Under the pieces are notes generated by a model. The model did no database searches, was not told the origin of the DNA, and worked only from the letters and a program-made list of their open reading frames with translations. From contig NZ_FXTY01000005.1 of the NCBI RefSeq assembly GCF_900182745.1, positions 124,001 to 188,000 on the forward strand: a stretch of DNA of 64,000 nucleotides, in the 5' to 3' direction. The DNA is from Shimia sagamensis (GTDB taxonomy: Bacteria; Pseudomonadota; Alphaproteobacteria; Rhodobacterales; Rhodobacteraceae). Below, piece after piece: positions 10,245 to 20,400 of the stretch (its first letter is position 1; the number at the start of each line of letters is the position of its first letter). The translations under genes were made by a program, and so were the position numbers.

Positions 10245-11436
10245 TACGACGGGCCCTCCGTTTGATATTTGCTTGCACAACAAAGTAGTCGATCAGCGGT
10301 GCAAAGACGTTACCGAAGAGGATCGCGAGCATCATGCCTTCTGGGAAGGCTGGGTTGATGACGCGGATCATGACAACCATGAACCCAATCAGTGCCCCGT
10401 AGATGTAGCGCCCCATGTTGGTATGGGAGGCAGACACCGGCTCGGTGACCATGAACACCATGCCAAAGGCGAAGCCCCCGACAACAAAGTGCCAGTACCA
10501 AGGCATTGCGAACATTGGGTTGGTGTCGGAACCAATCACGTTAAGCAACAATGAGAAGCCAATCATGCCGGCCATACATCCAACAACCAAGCGCCAGTTG
10601 GCGATCTTGGTGATCAGCAGGAATGCCAAACCGATCAGACAAGCCAGTGCGGACACTTCACCGATAGACCCTTGGACAGTCCCCACAAAGGAGTTCATCC
10701 AGTTCATGCCGTTTGCGGCCAGCTCCTGATAGCCCTGAGACGCGCCAATCGACAGAGCCGTAGCGCCAGAGAACCCGTCCACCGGCGTCCAGATTGTGTC
10801 ACCGGACATATTCGCCGGATATGCGAAATAGAGGAAGGCACGCCCTGTCAAAGCTGGGTTGAGGAAGTTTTTGCCGGTACCGCCAAAGACTTCCTTACCG
10901 ATAACCACGCCAAAGCTGATGCCCAATGCCACCTGCCACAATGGGGCCGCTGGAGGCATGATCAGTGCGAAGAGCATGGAGGTTACAAGGAAGCCTTCGT
11001 TGACTTCGTGGCCACGCACTGTGGCAAACAACACTTCCCAAATACCGCCAACAACCAGTGTGGTGATGTAGATGGGTAAGAAATACAGTAAGCCATGTGC
11101 AAAGTTTGCCAGCGGGTTTGAGGCGTCAAAGCCTATGCCCAGCAAGGAGATGATCCACGCTCGCCAGCCGGATGGGTCGATTGTCTCGTAAGCCGAGTTT
11201 ACCTGCAGACCGACATTATACAGCCCCATGATGATACAGGGGATGGTCGCGATCACGACGTAGGTCATGATCCGCTTCATATCGACGTAAGACCGTGCAT
11301 GTGGCGCGGCTTTGGTCACAGCCTTAGGCGTGTAGATAAAGCTCTCGACCATTTCATAGATCGGGAACAGTTTTTCGTATTTGCCACCTTTTACAAAGTG
11401 CGGCTCAATACGATCAAAGAAGTTGCGCAACCCCAT
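10237..11436 (-). CDS. nqrB: Na+-translocating NADH:quinone reductase subunit B
   Basis: A 399-residue polytopic membrane subunit related to RnfD. It carries the covalent FMN attachment motif [10 protein letters not shown], with threonine 226 as acceptor, and the conserved [17 protein letters not shown] just before it. In the known enzyme NqrB also binds riboflavin and the quinone. It starts two bases after the nqrA stop. Confidence 0.97.
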   Translation of the reverse strand: MGLRNFFDRIEPHFVKGGKYEKLFPIYEMVESFIYTPKAVTKAAPHARSYVDMKRIMTYVVIATIPCIIMGLYNVGLQVNSAYETIDPSGWRAWIISLLGIGFDASNPLANFAHGLLYFLPIYITTLVVGGIWEVLFATVRGHEVNEGFLVTSMLFALIMPPAAPLWQVALGISFGVVIGKEVFGGTGKNFLNPALTGRAFLYFAYPANMSGDTIWTPVDGFSGATALSIGASQGYQELAANGMNWMNSFVGTVQGSIGEVSALACLIGLAFLLITKIANWRLVVGCMAGMIGFSLLLNVIGSDTNPMFAMPWYWHFVVGGFAFGMVFMVTEPVSASHTNMGRYIYGALIGFMVVMIRVINPAFPEGMMLAILFGNVFAPLIDYFVVQANIKRRARRNV

Positions 11437-11438
11437 GG

Positions 11439-12788
11439 TTAACCCTCCCTCTCAATCTTAGTCAGGCTATCGCGGAGCGCTTCGCCATATTCATATTTTG
11501 CAGGACAAGAGAACCCCACGAGACCGAGGTCTTCTTCGTCCAGCTCCAGAGCGCCCAGCTTTTGCGCTTCGTCTGTGTCCATCACCAACAAAGCTCGCAG
11601 CAGTTGTGTTGGCAGGAAGTCCTGCGGCATTAGTTTTTCGAAGGTACCCAGCGGCACCATTGCCCGGCGACCGCCATTCAAATTGGTGCTTAGCGGGTAA
11701 AGCTTTTTAGAAAAAGCAGAACCCAAGACGGGCAAAAGGCTATACTTGGAAGACATCGGGCGGATCCAGCCCATCAGGATCTGCTTGTGATCCTCTTCCA
11801 TAATTGTCACCTGACGGGCGTAGCGCCCCAAGAAAGTGACAACATCTTCTCCTGCGTGGCCGCTCAAAACAGAGCCGGACACCAAGCGTACGGGTAGATC
11901 AGATGAAAATTCACCTTTGGTCAGTTCGAGGAGCGAGGCACCTTCAACAGTGCGAACTAATCGTGGCTTGTCACACAGTGGGCCGCTCAGCGCGACAACG
12001 CGACTGGCATCAATCTTGCCAGCCTCCAGTAAACGCCCAATGGCGATCACATCATGAAACCCGATGGTCCACACGGTTTTGGACGCCGAAGGTGGCTCCA
12101 AGAAATGCATGTGCGTACCAGCCAAGCCAGCAGGATGCGGACCAGAGAAGGTCGCCACTGTCACGCCATCAGCACTTGGCACATTGGCGCCCTGCGCATG
12201 GCACAGATACGTTGCGCCGTCGGTCAGTTTTGTGATTGCAACCAAGCCCTGAACAAAGGCATCGCCAGCGTCTGCGATCACAACCTCAGGATCCCCCGCC
12301 AAAGGCTCTGTGTCCATCGCGTTTACGTAGATCGCAGCAGGTGCAGCATCCGGTGTCGGAACCTTCGAATAAGGCCGCGTGCGGAACGACGTCCAAAGCC
12401 CTGCAGCGCAAAGCCGCTCCACCAGACCGCCCCGGGTAGACACATCGCCTACTGCCGCAAAGTCCTTTGGTTCGGCCGCCGAAGGATCAACTTCGATTTC
12501 CACACTAAGCAAAAGCCGCCGTGCGCCGCGGTTGATCGCCTTCACACGCCCAGACACAGGAGAGACGACTTTGACGTCCATCGTGTCCTTATGCGTAAGA
12601 ATTGGATCACCTGCGGCCACTACATCTCCTTCTGACACGGAGATACGCGGCTTCAGTCCTATATAGTCGCCTCCCAACACGGCCACGGTTTTCACCGGGG
12701 CGGCGTCGTGTATCTCTCCCGAGGCCGGCGCGCCGGTAATCGGAAGATTCAGGCCTTTTTTGAGCGCAAAATGCTGCACGTCAATCAC
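11439..12788 (-). CDS. nqrA: Na+-translocating NADH:quinone reductase subunit A
   Basis: A 449-residue, largely soluble subunit, first in the operon. The N-terminus ([15 protein letters not shown]) and the barrel-sandwich region ([36 protein letters not shown]) match NqrA, which contributes to the quinone site. Translation appears to begin at a GTG at 12788; the ATG two bases upstream is out of frame. The ribosome site is weak. The six genes nqrABCDEF are complete and in standard order. Confidence 0.95.
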   Translation of the reverse strand: MIDVQHFALKKGLNLPITGAPASGEIHDAAPVKTVAVLGGDYIGLKPRISVSEGDVVAAGDPILTHKDTMDVKVVSPVSGRVKAINRGARRLLLSVEIEVDPSAAEPKDFAAVGDVSTRGGLVERLCAAGLWTSFRTRPYSKVPTPDAAPAAIYVNAMDTEPLAGDPEVVIADAGDAFVQGLVAITKLTDGATYLCHAQGANVPSADGVTVATFSGPHPAGLAGTHMHFLEPPSASKTVWTIGFHDVIAIGRLLEAGKIDASRVVALSGPLCDKPRLVRTVEGASLLELTKGEFSSDLPVRLVSGSVLSGHAGEDVVTFLGRYARQVTIMEEDHKQILMGWIRPMSSKYSLLPVLGSAFSKKLYPLSTNLNGGRRAMVPLGTFEKLMPQDFLPTQLLRALLVMDTDEAQKLGALELDEEDLGLVGFSCPAKYEYGEALRDSLTKIEREG

Positions 12789-13006
12789 ATCCCGTCGTTT
12801 CTGGTTCGTCTTCGATTTTCTGATCTGTCGCGCATGCCTATACGTGTTCCACGCGCGCGCAACCAGCCCTTAAACTGCCACTTTTCTATTGTTTCTCCCC
12901 CTTGAGAGCAATAAAGATCGTCAACAACAATGCGGATACCTCGCAGCCCTGAAAATCCAGGCCACGGCCTTGTTTTGTTCCCGCACCGCACAGAGAACTT
13001 CTTAGA
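12789..13006. promoter_or_regulatory. divergent promoter region between nqrA and apbE
   Basis: These 218 bases hold no gene. They must carry the promoters for both the nqr operon (leftward) and apbE-nqrM (rightward). I see no convincing sigma-70 boxes or strong palindrome, so only the arrangement supports the call. Confidence 0.5.
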
Positions 13007-14032
13007 ATGACCGCTCTCTCTCGACGCAGCTTTATCTTCATGACCTTGGCGCTTGCTGCCTGCAAGCGCGGCGCAGCGGATCTTTTGTTAAGCGGGCAGA
13101 CAATGGGCACCTCCTACACGGTGGTGGCCGTTGAGCCACCCGGCGGCTTGGATGAAGGTGGTCTCAAGGCCGCCATTGATGCTGTGCTGGCGGATATTGA
13201 TCAAAAGATGTCCAACTGGAATCCGGTCTCCGAGATTTCTCAGATCAACGCGCTCTCAGCCGACACCCCCCACACTTTGAGCGCCGACATGCTAACACTT
13301 TTGAACGCCGCCAATGGCGTACACAAAAACAGCGATGGTCAATTCGATCTGACTTTGGGGCCATTAATAGATCTCTGGGGGTTTGGAGCGCAAAAACCAA
13401 CCAGCCGCATTCCCAGCGACAGTGATGTGACCGAAGCCATGCATTCCGTGGGGCAGACGAACACTGTCTTGCTGGAAGGCAGCACCCTGACAAAATCCCG
13501 TGACGGCACACAGATGTATTTGTCCGCAATTGGAAAAGGCTATGGTGTGGACCGCCTCGGGGACGCGCTGCGCGCGTTGGGTGTCACTGACTTCATGGTG
13601 GAAATTGGCGGTGACATCATCACCTCAGGCCAGAATGCTGAAGGCATGCCATGGCAAATCGCCATTGAAACACCTGACGCACGACAGCGCAGCTTCCTCA
13701 AAGTACTCGGTGTTTCTAACCTTGGCATGGCCACATCGGGCGATTACAGAAACTACTTTGAGCAAGAGGGCGTCCGCTACAGTCACATCATTGATGCGCA
13801 AACAGGCCGCCCAGTGACGCACCCCACAGCCTCCGTGACCGTTTTGACGCAAAACGCTATGCTGGCGGACGCCTGGGCAACAGCCCTACTGGTGCTTGGC
13901 AAAGACCGCGGCATGGAAATTGCAGAGCGTCAAAATCTCGCGGCCTTGTTTATCGACCGTGAGGTCACATCTGGTAAGATGCACTTCAAAACCTACGCCA
14001 CCGATCAATTCGCCAGCATTCAACATAGCTAA
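13007..14032 (+). CDS. apbE: FAD:protein FMN transferase (ApbE)
   Basis: A 341-residue exported protein. The N-terminus has a twin-arginine pair (RRSFIFM) followed by a lipobox (LALAAC), suggesting a Tat-exported lipoprotein. The body matches ApbE: GQTMGTSYTVV, DGQFDLTLGPLIDLWGFG, LSAIGKGYGVDRLGDALR and VEIGGDIITSG. It transfers FMN from FAD to threonines in NqrB and NqrC in the periplasm. It diverges from nqrA and is followed 22 bases later by nqrM, which makes Nqr its obvious client. Confidence 0.95.
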   Translation: MTALSRRSFIFMTLALAACKRGAADLLLSGQTMGTSYTVVAVEPPGGLDEGGLKAAIDAVLADIDQKMSNWNPVSEISQINALSADTPHTLSADMLTLLNAANGVHKNSDGQFDLTLGPLIDLWGFGAQKPTSRIPSDSDVTEAMHSVGQTNTVLLEGSTLTKSRDGTQMYLSAIGKGYGVDRLGDALRALGVTDFMVEIGGDIITSGQNAEGMPWQIAIETPDARQRSFLKVLGVSNLGMATSGDYRNYFEQEGVRYSHIIDAQTGRPVTHPTASVTVLTQNAMLADAWATALLVLGKDRGMEIAERQNLAALFIDREVTSGKMHFKTYATDQFASIQHS

Positions 14033-14054
14033 CCTCTTCAAAGGACACTAAGCG

Positions 14055-14297
14055 ATGGAAACCTTTATGCTCACATTTGTATTGCTGCTTCTGGTCACGC
14101 TGGGAATGGCTGTTGGTGTGATGTTTCGTGGGCGCACGATTAAAGGCTCCTGTGGTGGCCTAAATGCCATAAGTGGTGCAGACAAATGTGTTGTGTGCAG
14201 CAAAGACATTGACCCGGACAGCCCTCTTCGCGAACGCCTGCAGTGCCCCCGTGCTAAGAAAATGCTGGAGCAGATGCAGGAAGAAGATCGCATCTAA
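14055..14297 (+). CDS. nqrM: Na+-NQR maturation protein NqrM
   Basis: Eighty residues with an N-terminal membrane helix (TFVLLLLVTLGMAVGVMF) and four cysteines in the order SCGG, KCVVC and QCPR, the DUF539/NqrM pattern. NqrM is needed to assemble active Na+-NQR, probably delivering iron to the NqrD/E site. The cysteines and the apbE-nqrM pairing support the assignment. It probably shares a transcript with apbE. Confidence 0.94.
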   Translation: METFMLTFVLLLLVTLGMAVGVMFRGRTIKGSCGGLNAISGADKCVVCSKDIDPDSPLRERLQCPRAKKMLEQMQEEDRI

Positions 14298-14321
14298 CCC
14301 CGTTCAATCTGTGGAATTCCG

Positions 14322-14344
14322 AAGGCGTCTCTTTGAGGCGCCTT
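14322..14344 (+). terminator. possible terminator after nqrM
   Basis: AAGGCGTCTC and GAGGCGCCTT pair with one G-U wobble around a three-base loop. Only a short T stretch follows, so termination may be weak. It overlaps the end of the small minus-strand frame by two bases. Confidence 0.5.
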
Positions 14345-14555
14345 ATCCATTTGTTGCGATGGGCATCAAGCCCACGCTCAAAAGACACAGCGCAGCTGTC
14401 AATCCAAACAGCCAAAGCTGCCAACGCGGCCCCTCCTCTTTCCACACACAGCGATAGCGATGGCCCGCCAAGCAAGCCAAAACAAAAAGCACAGTGGCTA
14501 GCCACGGCGAAAGCACAACGTCAGGCAAAAGAAAAATCCCCAAAAGCAGATTCAA
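14343..14555 (-). CDS. putative small membrane protein
   Basis: A 70-residue frame with two hydrophobic segments (VVLSPWLATVLFVLACLAG and LWLFGLTAALCLLSVGLM) joined by a charged loop (HRYRCVWKEEGPRWQ). That is a credible two-helix hairpin, unlike the competing plus-strand frame, which is low-complexity and serine/lysine-rich. I do not recognise a family. It fills the gap between nqrM and the CBS gene and converges on nqrM. It could be spurious; homologues in related genomes would settle it. Confidence 0.5.
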   Translation of the reverse strand: MNLLLGIFLLPDVVLSPWLATVLFVLACLAGHRYRCVWKEEGPRWQLWLFGLTAALCLLSVGLMPIATNG

Positions 14556-14607
14556 CAGTTAGGCTGGACACATAGAGACAGAGAATTTTCTACGCAAGGA
14601 GCCTTAA

Positions 14608-15129
14608 ATGCCCAGTTCCTATCAAGCCCCGAATCGCAAGTCGGAGGCCAAAACCAAATCCAGGAGCCAAACCACGGACACAAACACGGCCTCCGATGTC
14701 GCCACGGTCAAAAATATTCTGGACCAGAAAGGCGACAGTGTTTTTTCGATTCGCCCCCAAGATACGCTCGGAGACGCCGTCAAAGTGCTAAAGGAACGCG
14801 GGATTGGGGCCCTTTTGGTCACGGACGCAAACGGAGCGCTTCAGGGCATTTTGTCAGAGCGTGATATCGTTCGAAAACTCGCCGAAACCCCCGGCCAAAC
14901 GCTTCCAAAACAAGTATCAGAAGTGATGACCACATCAGTGCAGACTTGCACGCCTGATGAACCAATGGTGTCAGTTTTACGCCGCATGACAGAGGGTCGG
15001 TTCCGGCACATGCCAATCGCCGATGCCTCGGGGCTTGTCGGGATGGTCACAATTGGAGATCTGGTCAATTATCGCCTTATGGAGCTTGAACATGAGGCGC
15101 TGCAGCTTAAGCAACTGATTGTTGGCTAA
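14608..15129 (+). CDS. CBS-domain protein
   Basis: A 173-residue soluble protein. The first 35 residues are basic, polar and probably disordered. They are followed by two CBS motifs (roughly residues 40-95 and 105-165; TLGDAVKVLKERGIGALLV, SERDIVRKLAE, MTEGRFRHMPIADASGLVGM). Paired CBS motifs bind adenine nucleotides and act as energy sensors. AAGGAG lies six bases before the start. No enzymatic domain is attached, so its target is unknown. Confidence 0.88.
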   Translation: MPSSYQAPNRKSEAKTKSRSQTTDTNTASDVATVKNILDQKGDSVFSIRPQDTLGDAVKVLKERGIGALLVTDANGALQGILSERDIVRKLAETPGQTLPKQVSEVMTTSVQTCTPDEPMVSVLRRMTEGRFRHMPIADASGLVGMVTIGDLVNYRLMELEHEALQLKQLIVG

Positions 15130-15156
15130 CCCCTGTACAGCCGCCGCGAAAAAACA

Positions 15157-15178
15157 AAGGGCCGAGTGATCGGCCCTT
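15157..15178 (-). terminator. terminator downstream of tRNA-Leu
   Basis: AAGGGCCGA and TCGGCCCTT form a nine-base stem with a four-base loop. On the minus strand a T-rich tract (TTTGTTTTTT) follows, so it ends the tRNA-Leu transcript. The plus side lacks a T-run. Confidence 0.8.
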
Positions 15179-15202
15179 GAAAATCAAATCATTTGAGAGA
15201 TT

Positions 15203-15289
15203 TGGTGCGGTCGAGAAGACTCGAACTTCCACGGGTGTTACCCCACAGCGACCTCAACGCTGCGCGTCTACCAATTCCGCCACGACCGC
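15203..15289 (-). tRNA. tRNA-Leu (anticodon GAG)
   Basis: An 87-base class II tRNA with a 7-base acceptor stem (GCGGTCG pairing with CGACCGC), a long variable arm, the T-loop GTTCGAGTC and an encoded CCA end. The anticodon loop TTGAGGT reads GAG, decoding CUC and CUU leucine codons. Confidence 0.97.
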
Positions 15290-15489
15290 ACTTGCCCTGG
15301 TGGGTGAGGGGCTAATACCGCCGCTGGTTGGGGATGTGAAGCGAAAAATGACGGGCACTGATTTTTTTTCCGGTTGGCTGAAGTCAGGTCAAAATTTCCT
15401 CATTTCAAACGCTCGACTCGCTACAAAGATTGCACCGTTCCGAAGAGAAGCTTAGGTGGGACTGTGACGGCAGCGGAACGAGGCTTAAA

Positions 15490-16140
15490 ATGGTGGAATG
15501 GATTCACTCCGACACTCTGGTCGACTATGACCAAGCACTTTCATTCATGGAAAATCGCGCAGAAGCCATCGCGCGTGGCGACGCAGACGAATGTATCTGG
15601 TTTCTGGAGCACCCGCCGCTCTACACCGCAGGAACTTCTGCCAAACGGGAAGATTTGACGGATCCGAATAGATTTCCAGTGTTTGAGGCAAAACGCGGTG
15701 GTCAATACACTTACCACGGGCCAGGACAACGGGTGGTCTATGTCATGCTGGATCTCAACAAACGTGGCAAAGACATCCGCGCATTTGTGAAAAATCTCGA
15801 AGCCTGGGTAATCGCGACATTGGCCGACTTCAACCTCTCAGGCGAAATTCGTGACGGCCGCGTTGGGGTCTGGATTGCGCGGGACGACAAACCCTTACAG
15901 GCCAACGGTCACAAAGCCGAAGACAAGATCGCAGCCATAGGTATTCGGCTCAAACGGTGGGTGAGTTTTCACGGCATTTCGGTAAATGTGGAACCCGACC
16001 TCTCCCATTTTGATGGCATTGTCCCGTGTGGCATTACCGAACACGGCGTCACGTCCCTCGTCGATCTGGGACTTCCGGTTACAATGGATGACGTCGACGT
16101 TGCGCTCAAACGCCAATTTGGAGAAATCTTTGGCAGCTAG
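15490..16140 (+). CDS. lipB: octanoyl-[acyl carrier protein]:protein octanoyltransferase
   Basis: A 216-residue protein with LipB hallmarks: [35 protein letters not shown], the catalytic lysine in [19 protein letters not shown] and the catalytic cysteine in [14 protein letters not shown]. It moves the octanoyl group from acyl carrier protein onto lipoyl domains, the first step of lipoate assembly for the 2-oxoacid dehydrogenases. I start at 15490 ([10 protein letters not shown]), where the homology begins; the frame stays open 20 codons upstream without family-like sequence. Confidence 0.95.
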   Translation: MVEWIHSDTLVDYDQALSFMENRAEAIARGDADECIWFLEHPPLYTAGTSAKREDLTDPNRFPVFEAKRGGQYTYHGPGQRVVYVMLDLNKRGKDIRAFVKNLEAWVIATLADFNLSGEIRDGRVGVWIARDDKPLQANGHKAEDKIAAIGIRLKRWVSFHGISVNVEPDLSHFDGIVPCGITEHGVTSLVDLGLPVTMDDVDVALKRQFGEIFGS

Positions 16141-16308
16141 ACTCCGTCTCAGAGCAACCTTCCAACTGAGACCACACGCAGCACGCGAACCGTTTGTTAA
16201 CTATCTCAGAGCTAATCTCAGGATTAGAAACGCTGTCTGTGATGTTGCCTAGCCTGTGTGATTCTCACGTTTCACAATGCGTTTTATGGAAAAAAGGTGG
16301 AACACCTT

Positions 16309-16794
16309 ATGCTGCTGCGTACCGTATTCACGTCTGTGTATCTTGGAATAACGGTCCTATCTGGTGCTGCTATTGCCCAGGAAACTGTTGCCAAAATGGA
16401 CACATCCGTCCTTGGAGAATTGGGCAATTTTGCCGGCCAATCCACGGGCGTTTTGACCCTCCCTTCCCCCAGTCTTTCCCGCACAATCGAAAACAATCGT
16501 GCTTTGGAACTTTCGGAGTCTACGTCACCGCAGCACGCCACAAGGCCCGCACGCCGGGGGTCACTAAAGGATAGGATTCGCTTTGAGGTGCAAAACACTG
16601 CCATTTACGGTGTATTTTCTGGTGGGGGACAGCCTGGCGCAACCGATGGAGTTGTGGGGGTCGGCGTGGAACGGCCGCTTGACCGTGGATTGGCGCTTAA
16701 CTTGGAGCTGTTCCAACACACCTCCAAAGCAAGACGCACCGGCAATGCGGAAGATGACACCAAAGCAACCCTGAAACTGCTCTTCCGCTTCTAA
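16309..16794 (+). CDS. small exported protein with outer-membrane-like C-terminus, unknown function
   Basis: A 161-residue protein preceded by AGGTGG. Residues 1-24 form a Sec-type signal peptide ending AAIAQ. The middle is serine/threonine-rich and low in hydrophobicity. The last 60 residues alternate polar and hydrophobic (VFSGGG, VVGVGVERPL, LALNLELFQH, ATLKLLFRF) and finish on phenylalanine, as many outer-membrane beta-barrel proteins do. It is too short for a normal barrel, so it may be a small barrel, a subunit, or a periplasmic beta protein. No family recognised. Confidence 0.72.
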   Translation: MLLRTVFTSVYLGITVLSGAAIAQETVAKMDTSVLGELGNFAGQSTGVLTLPSPSLSRTIENNRALELSESTSPQHATRPARRGSLKDRIRFEVQNTAIYGVFSGGGQPGATDGVVGVGVERPLDRGLALNLELFQHTSKARRTGNAEDDTKATLKLLFRF

Positions 16795-16959
16795 ACAATT
16801 CGCCCCCACCACAGCAGATTCCCCCGCGCCCGATCGTCGCGGCTGCTGTCCATTGGTCCTATTCCGGCGTAAATTGATTTGCACATCGCGCCTCATTGAC
16901 CGAAACTCCAGTCAAGGAAATACGCGCCAATTTTTTGAACATCTAACGAGGAATCTCTC

Positions 16960-17397
16960 ATGAAGTTTGTTGTTGCAGCAGCCACGGCGGCTCTACTCGT
17001 CGCTTCGCCCGCCACTGCCGAAGGCGACGTTGAAGCCGGTGAAAAGGCATTCAAGAGGTGCAAAGCATGCCACTCGGTTGTGAACCCGGACGGTGACGTG
17101 CTGTACAAAGGTGGAAAAACCGGACCAAACCTCTACGGCATTGTTGGTCGGACCATTGGCTCTGAAGACTTCAAATACGGCGCAGGCCTCTTGGAAGCCA
17201 ATGAAGCCGGTGTGACTTGGACTGAAGAGGCTCTGGCGGCTTATGTTGTCGATCCCAAAGCGTGGCTGGGCGATAACGGCTACGCCACGAAGTCCAAAAT
17301 GTCCTTCAAGCTGAAAAAGGGTGGCGACGATGTTTTTGCCTACCTCGCATCTCTAGCTCCAGCTGCCGAAGCAGAAGTCGAAGAAAAATCAGAATAA
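16960..17397 (+). CDS. cycA: cytochrome c2-type monoheme protein
   Basis: A 145-residue periplasmic protein. A signal peptide ends SPATA near residue 20. The heme attachment site is CKACH, KTGPNLYGIVGRTIGS follows it, and the axial methionine is in KSKMSFKL. The acidic tail (AEAEVEEKSE) is variable in the family. It carries electrons between the bc1 complex and terminal oxidases, which fits with ctaD in this window. Monocistronic, with a terminator 20 bases downstream. Confidence 0.9.
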   Translation: MKFVVAAATAALLVASPATAEGDVEAGEKAFKRCKACHSVVNPDGDVLYKGGKTGPNLYGIVGRTIGSEDFKYGAGLLEANEAGVTWTEEALAAYVVDPKAWLGDNGYATKSKMSFKLKKGGDDVFAYLASLAPAAEAEVEEKSE

Positions 17398-17417
17398 GAC
17401 ATACGCATCTTAGCAAA

Positions 17418-17454
17418 AGAGCCCCACGCAGCGAACACTGCATGGGGCTCTTTT
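17418..17454 (+). terminator. terminator after cytochrome c2
   Basis: AGAGCCCCACGCAG and CTGCATGGGGCTCT pair across 14 bases with one mismatch and a six-base loop. TTTT follows on the plus strand. Confidence 0.85.
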
Positions 17455-17496
17455 CAACTGGATTGAGCATGCGCCTTAACGCAAAGCACTCAACTG

Positions 17497-20400
17497 TTAT
17501 TCCAGCTCAATCAACAGGTCCTTGGCATCGATCTGGCCACCTGCTGAGGTATGAACAGCCTTAATGGTTGCATCACGTTCCGCATGAATACCGGTTTCCA
17601 TTTTCATGGCCTCAATGGTCAAGAGGAGATCGCCCTCTTTCACTTGCGCCCCCACCGAGACTGCCACAGAGGCCACAACACCTGGCATTGGTGCGCCGAT
17701 ATGATTGGCGTTTCCAACTTCCGCTTTGGGCCGCGACGCTGTTGACGCTTTCACCAAACGGTTGGGAACACGGATAACTCGAGGTTGACCATTGAGCTCA
17801 AAGAAGACTTTCACTTCGCCGTTCTCATCGGTTTCACCGATCGCTTGAAGACGAATTTCAAGCGTTTTGCCCGGATCAATTTCAGCTGCGATTTCTTCAC
17901 CTGGCTCCATACCGTAGAAGAAGGTTTTGGTTGGAAGCGCACGCACTGGGCCATATTGGCGGTGACGCCCCATGTAGTCGAGGAAGACTTTTGGATACAT
18001 GAGGTAGCCGTTGAGATCCTCATCATCCACCTCAAACCCGTTGAGTTCGTTTGAGGCTTCGGCGCGACTGGCCTCAAGGTCAATTGGCTCGAGGTGTTTT
18101 CCAGGGCGTTCGAGGTTCGGTTTCTCGCCTTTAAGAACTTTGTCTATGATGGCTGATGGAAAACCGCCATGCGGTTGACCAAGGTTGCCGCGCAACATGT
18201 CGACAACCGAGTCTGGGAAGGACAGATCTGTGCTTGGGTCTTCCACCTCATCACGAGTCAAACCCTGCGACACCATCATAAGTGCCATGTCACCCACCAC
18301 CTTGGATGACGGTGTCACTTTAACAATGTCACCAAACATTTGGTTTACGTCAGCATAGGTCTGCGCAACTTCGTGCCAGCGTTCTTCAAGCCCAAGACTG
18401 CGCGCCTGTGCCTTAAGGTTGGTGAACTGGCCACCAGGCATTTCGTGCAAGTAAACCTCAGACGCAGGGGCTGCCAGACCGCTTTCAAAAGCGGTGTACT
18501 GCGCGCGGACGCCTTCCCAATAGTCGCTGATTTCACGCACAGCCTTAATGTCCAAACCGGTGTCGCGATCCGTATTGCGCGTGGCCTCGACAATCGATCC
18601 CAAGCATGGCTGCGATGTGCCGCCAGAGAATGCATCCATAGCGGCATCCACTGCATCCACACCAGCATCTGCCGCTGCGAGGATTGTCGCCGCAGCAATG
18701 CCAGACGTGTCGTGGGTGTGGAAGTGAATTGGCAAACCCACTTCCTCTTTCAACGCCTTAATCAACACACGCGCGGAGGCTGGTTTCAACAGGCCAGCCA
18801 TATCCTTGAGGCCAAGCACATGTGCGCCCGCGGCTTCGAGGTCTTTCGCCATATTGACGTAGTAGCTGATGTCATACTTGGCGCGGTTCGGATCGAGGAT
18901 GTCACCAGTGTAGCAAATTGTGCCCTCACAAATTTTGCCGCTGTCAATGACCGCGTCCATGGCCACGCGCATGTTCTCAACCCAATTCAGGCTGTCAAAC
19001 ACACGGAACACATCAACACCGGTTTCGGCGGCCTGCTTCACAAAAGCTTCAACCACGTTGTCTGGATAGTTAGTGTAGCCCACACCATTGGAAGCGCGCA
19101 GCAACATCTGGGTCAACACATTTGGCATAGCCACACGCAGATCACGCAAACGCTGCCATGGGCATTCCTGCAAGAAACGATACGCCACATCAAAGGTCGC
19201 GCCGCCCCAGCATTCCACAGAGAACAGATCAGAAAGATTGGCGGCATAAGACGGCGCCACTTTGATCATGTCGATAGACCGCATACGAGTTGCGAGTAAG
19301 GACTGATGCCCGTCACGCATGGTTGTGTCTGTCAGAAGCAGCCTTTTCTGATCTTTCATCCAATTGGCAACAGCCTGTGCACCATGCTCGTCCAGCAAGT
19401 TACGCGTGCCAGGTTTGATGTCACCATGTTTGGCCGGAGGCACGGGTTCTTTTAGGTCCGCAGCCGGCATCGGGCGATCAGTGGTTTCCGGATGCCCGTT
19501 TACAGAGATATCGGCGATATAGGTGAGTACTTTGGTGCCCCGGTCGCGACGCTTTTCAAAGTTAAACAATTCCTCAGTCTCATCAATAAACGTGGTCGTG
19601 TACTGATTGTTGAGAAACGTCGGGTGCTTCAGCAGGTTTTCGACAAAAGCGATGTTGGTGGACACGCCCCGCACACGAAATTCGCGCAAAGCACGATCCA
19701 TACGGGCGATAGCCTTCTCCGGGGTTGGGGCCCATGCGGTAACTTTGGTCAGCAATGAGTCGTAGTAGCGCGTGATCACGCCACCTGCGTATGCAGTGCC
19801 GCCATCCAAACGGATGCCCATTCCGGTTGCGGATCGGTACGCTGTGATGCGGCCGTAGTCCGGAATGAAGTTGTTTTGTGGATCTTCCGTGGTCACACGG
19901 GTTTGCAATGCGTGACCATTCAACCGGATGTCGTATTGGCTGGACTTTCCGGTGGCTTCCGCCAGAGATTTGCCTTCCGCAATCAGGATTTGCGCCTGAA
20001 CGATGTCGATACCAGTGACTTCCTCAGTCACAGTATGCTCGACCTGCACCCGCGGGTTCACTTCGATGAAGTAGAACTTGCCGCTTTCCATATCCATTAG
20101 GAATTCGACGGTCCCGGCACATTCATAGTTCACATGGGCGCAGATTTTTCGACCCAACTCACAAATCTCTTCGCGCTGCGCTTCAGACAAGTAGGGCGCA
20201 GGGGCCCGTTCCACCACTTTCTGATTGCGGCGCTGCACGGAACAGTCACGTTCATACAGGTGGTAGATGTTGCCTTTGGTGTCGCCAAGTATCTGAACTT
20301 CCACGTGGCGCGCACGCGTGATCATCTTCTCTAGGTAACCTTCACCATTGCCAAAGGCGGCTTCGGCTTCCCGGCGACCTTCCAAAACCTTCTCTTCAAG

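Noticed and set aside
15203-15289. tRNA-Leu as an attachment site for an integrated element
   Set aside because: No integrase, no repeat of the tRNA 3' end nearby, and flanking genes are housekeeping.
18340-19299. 319-codon plus-strand frame inside pyruvate carboxylase
   Set aside because: It is antisense to the well-conserved carboxyltransferase domain, with histidine- and arginine-rich composition and no recognisable fold.
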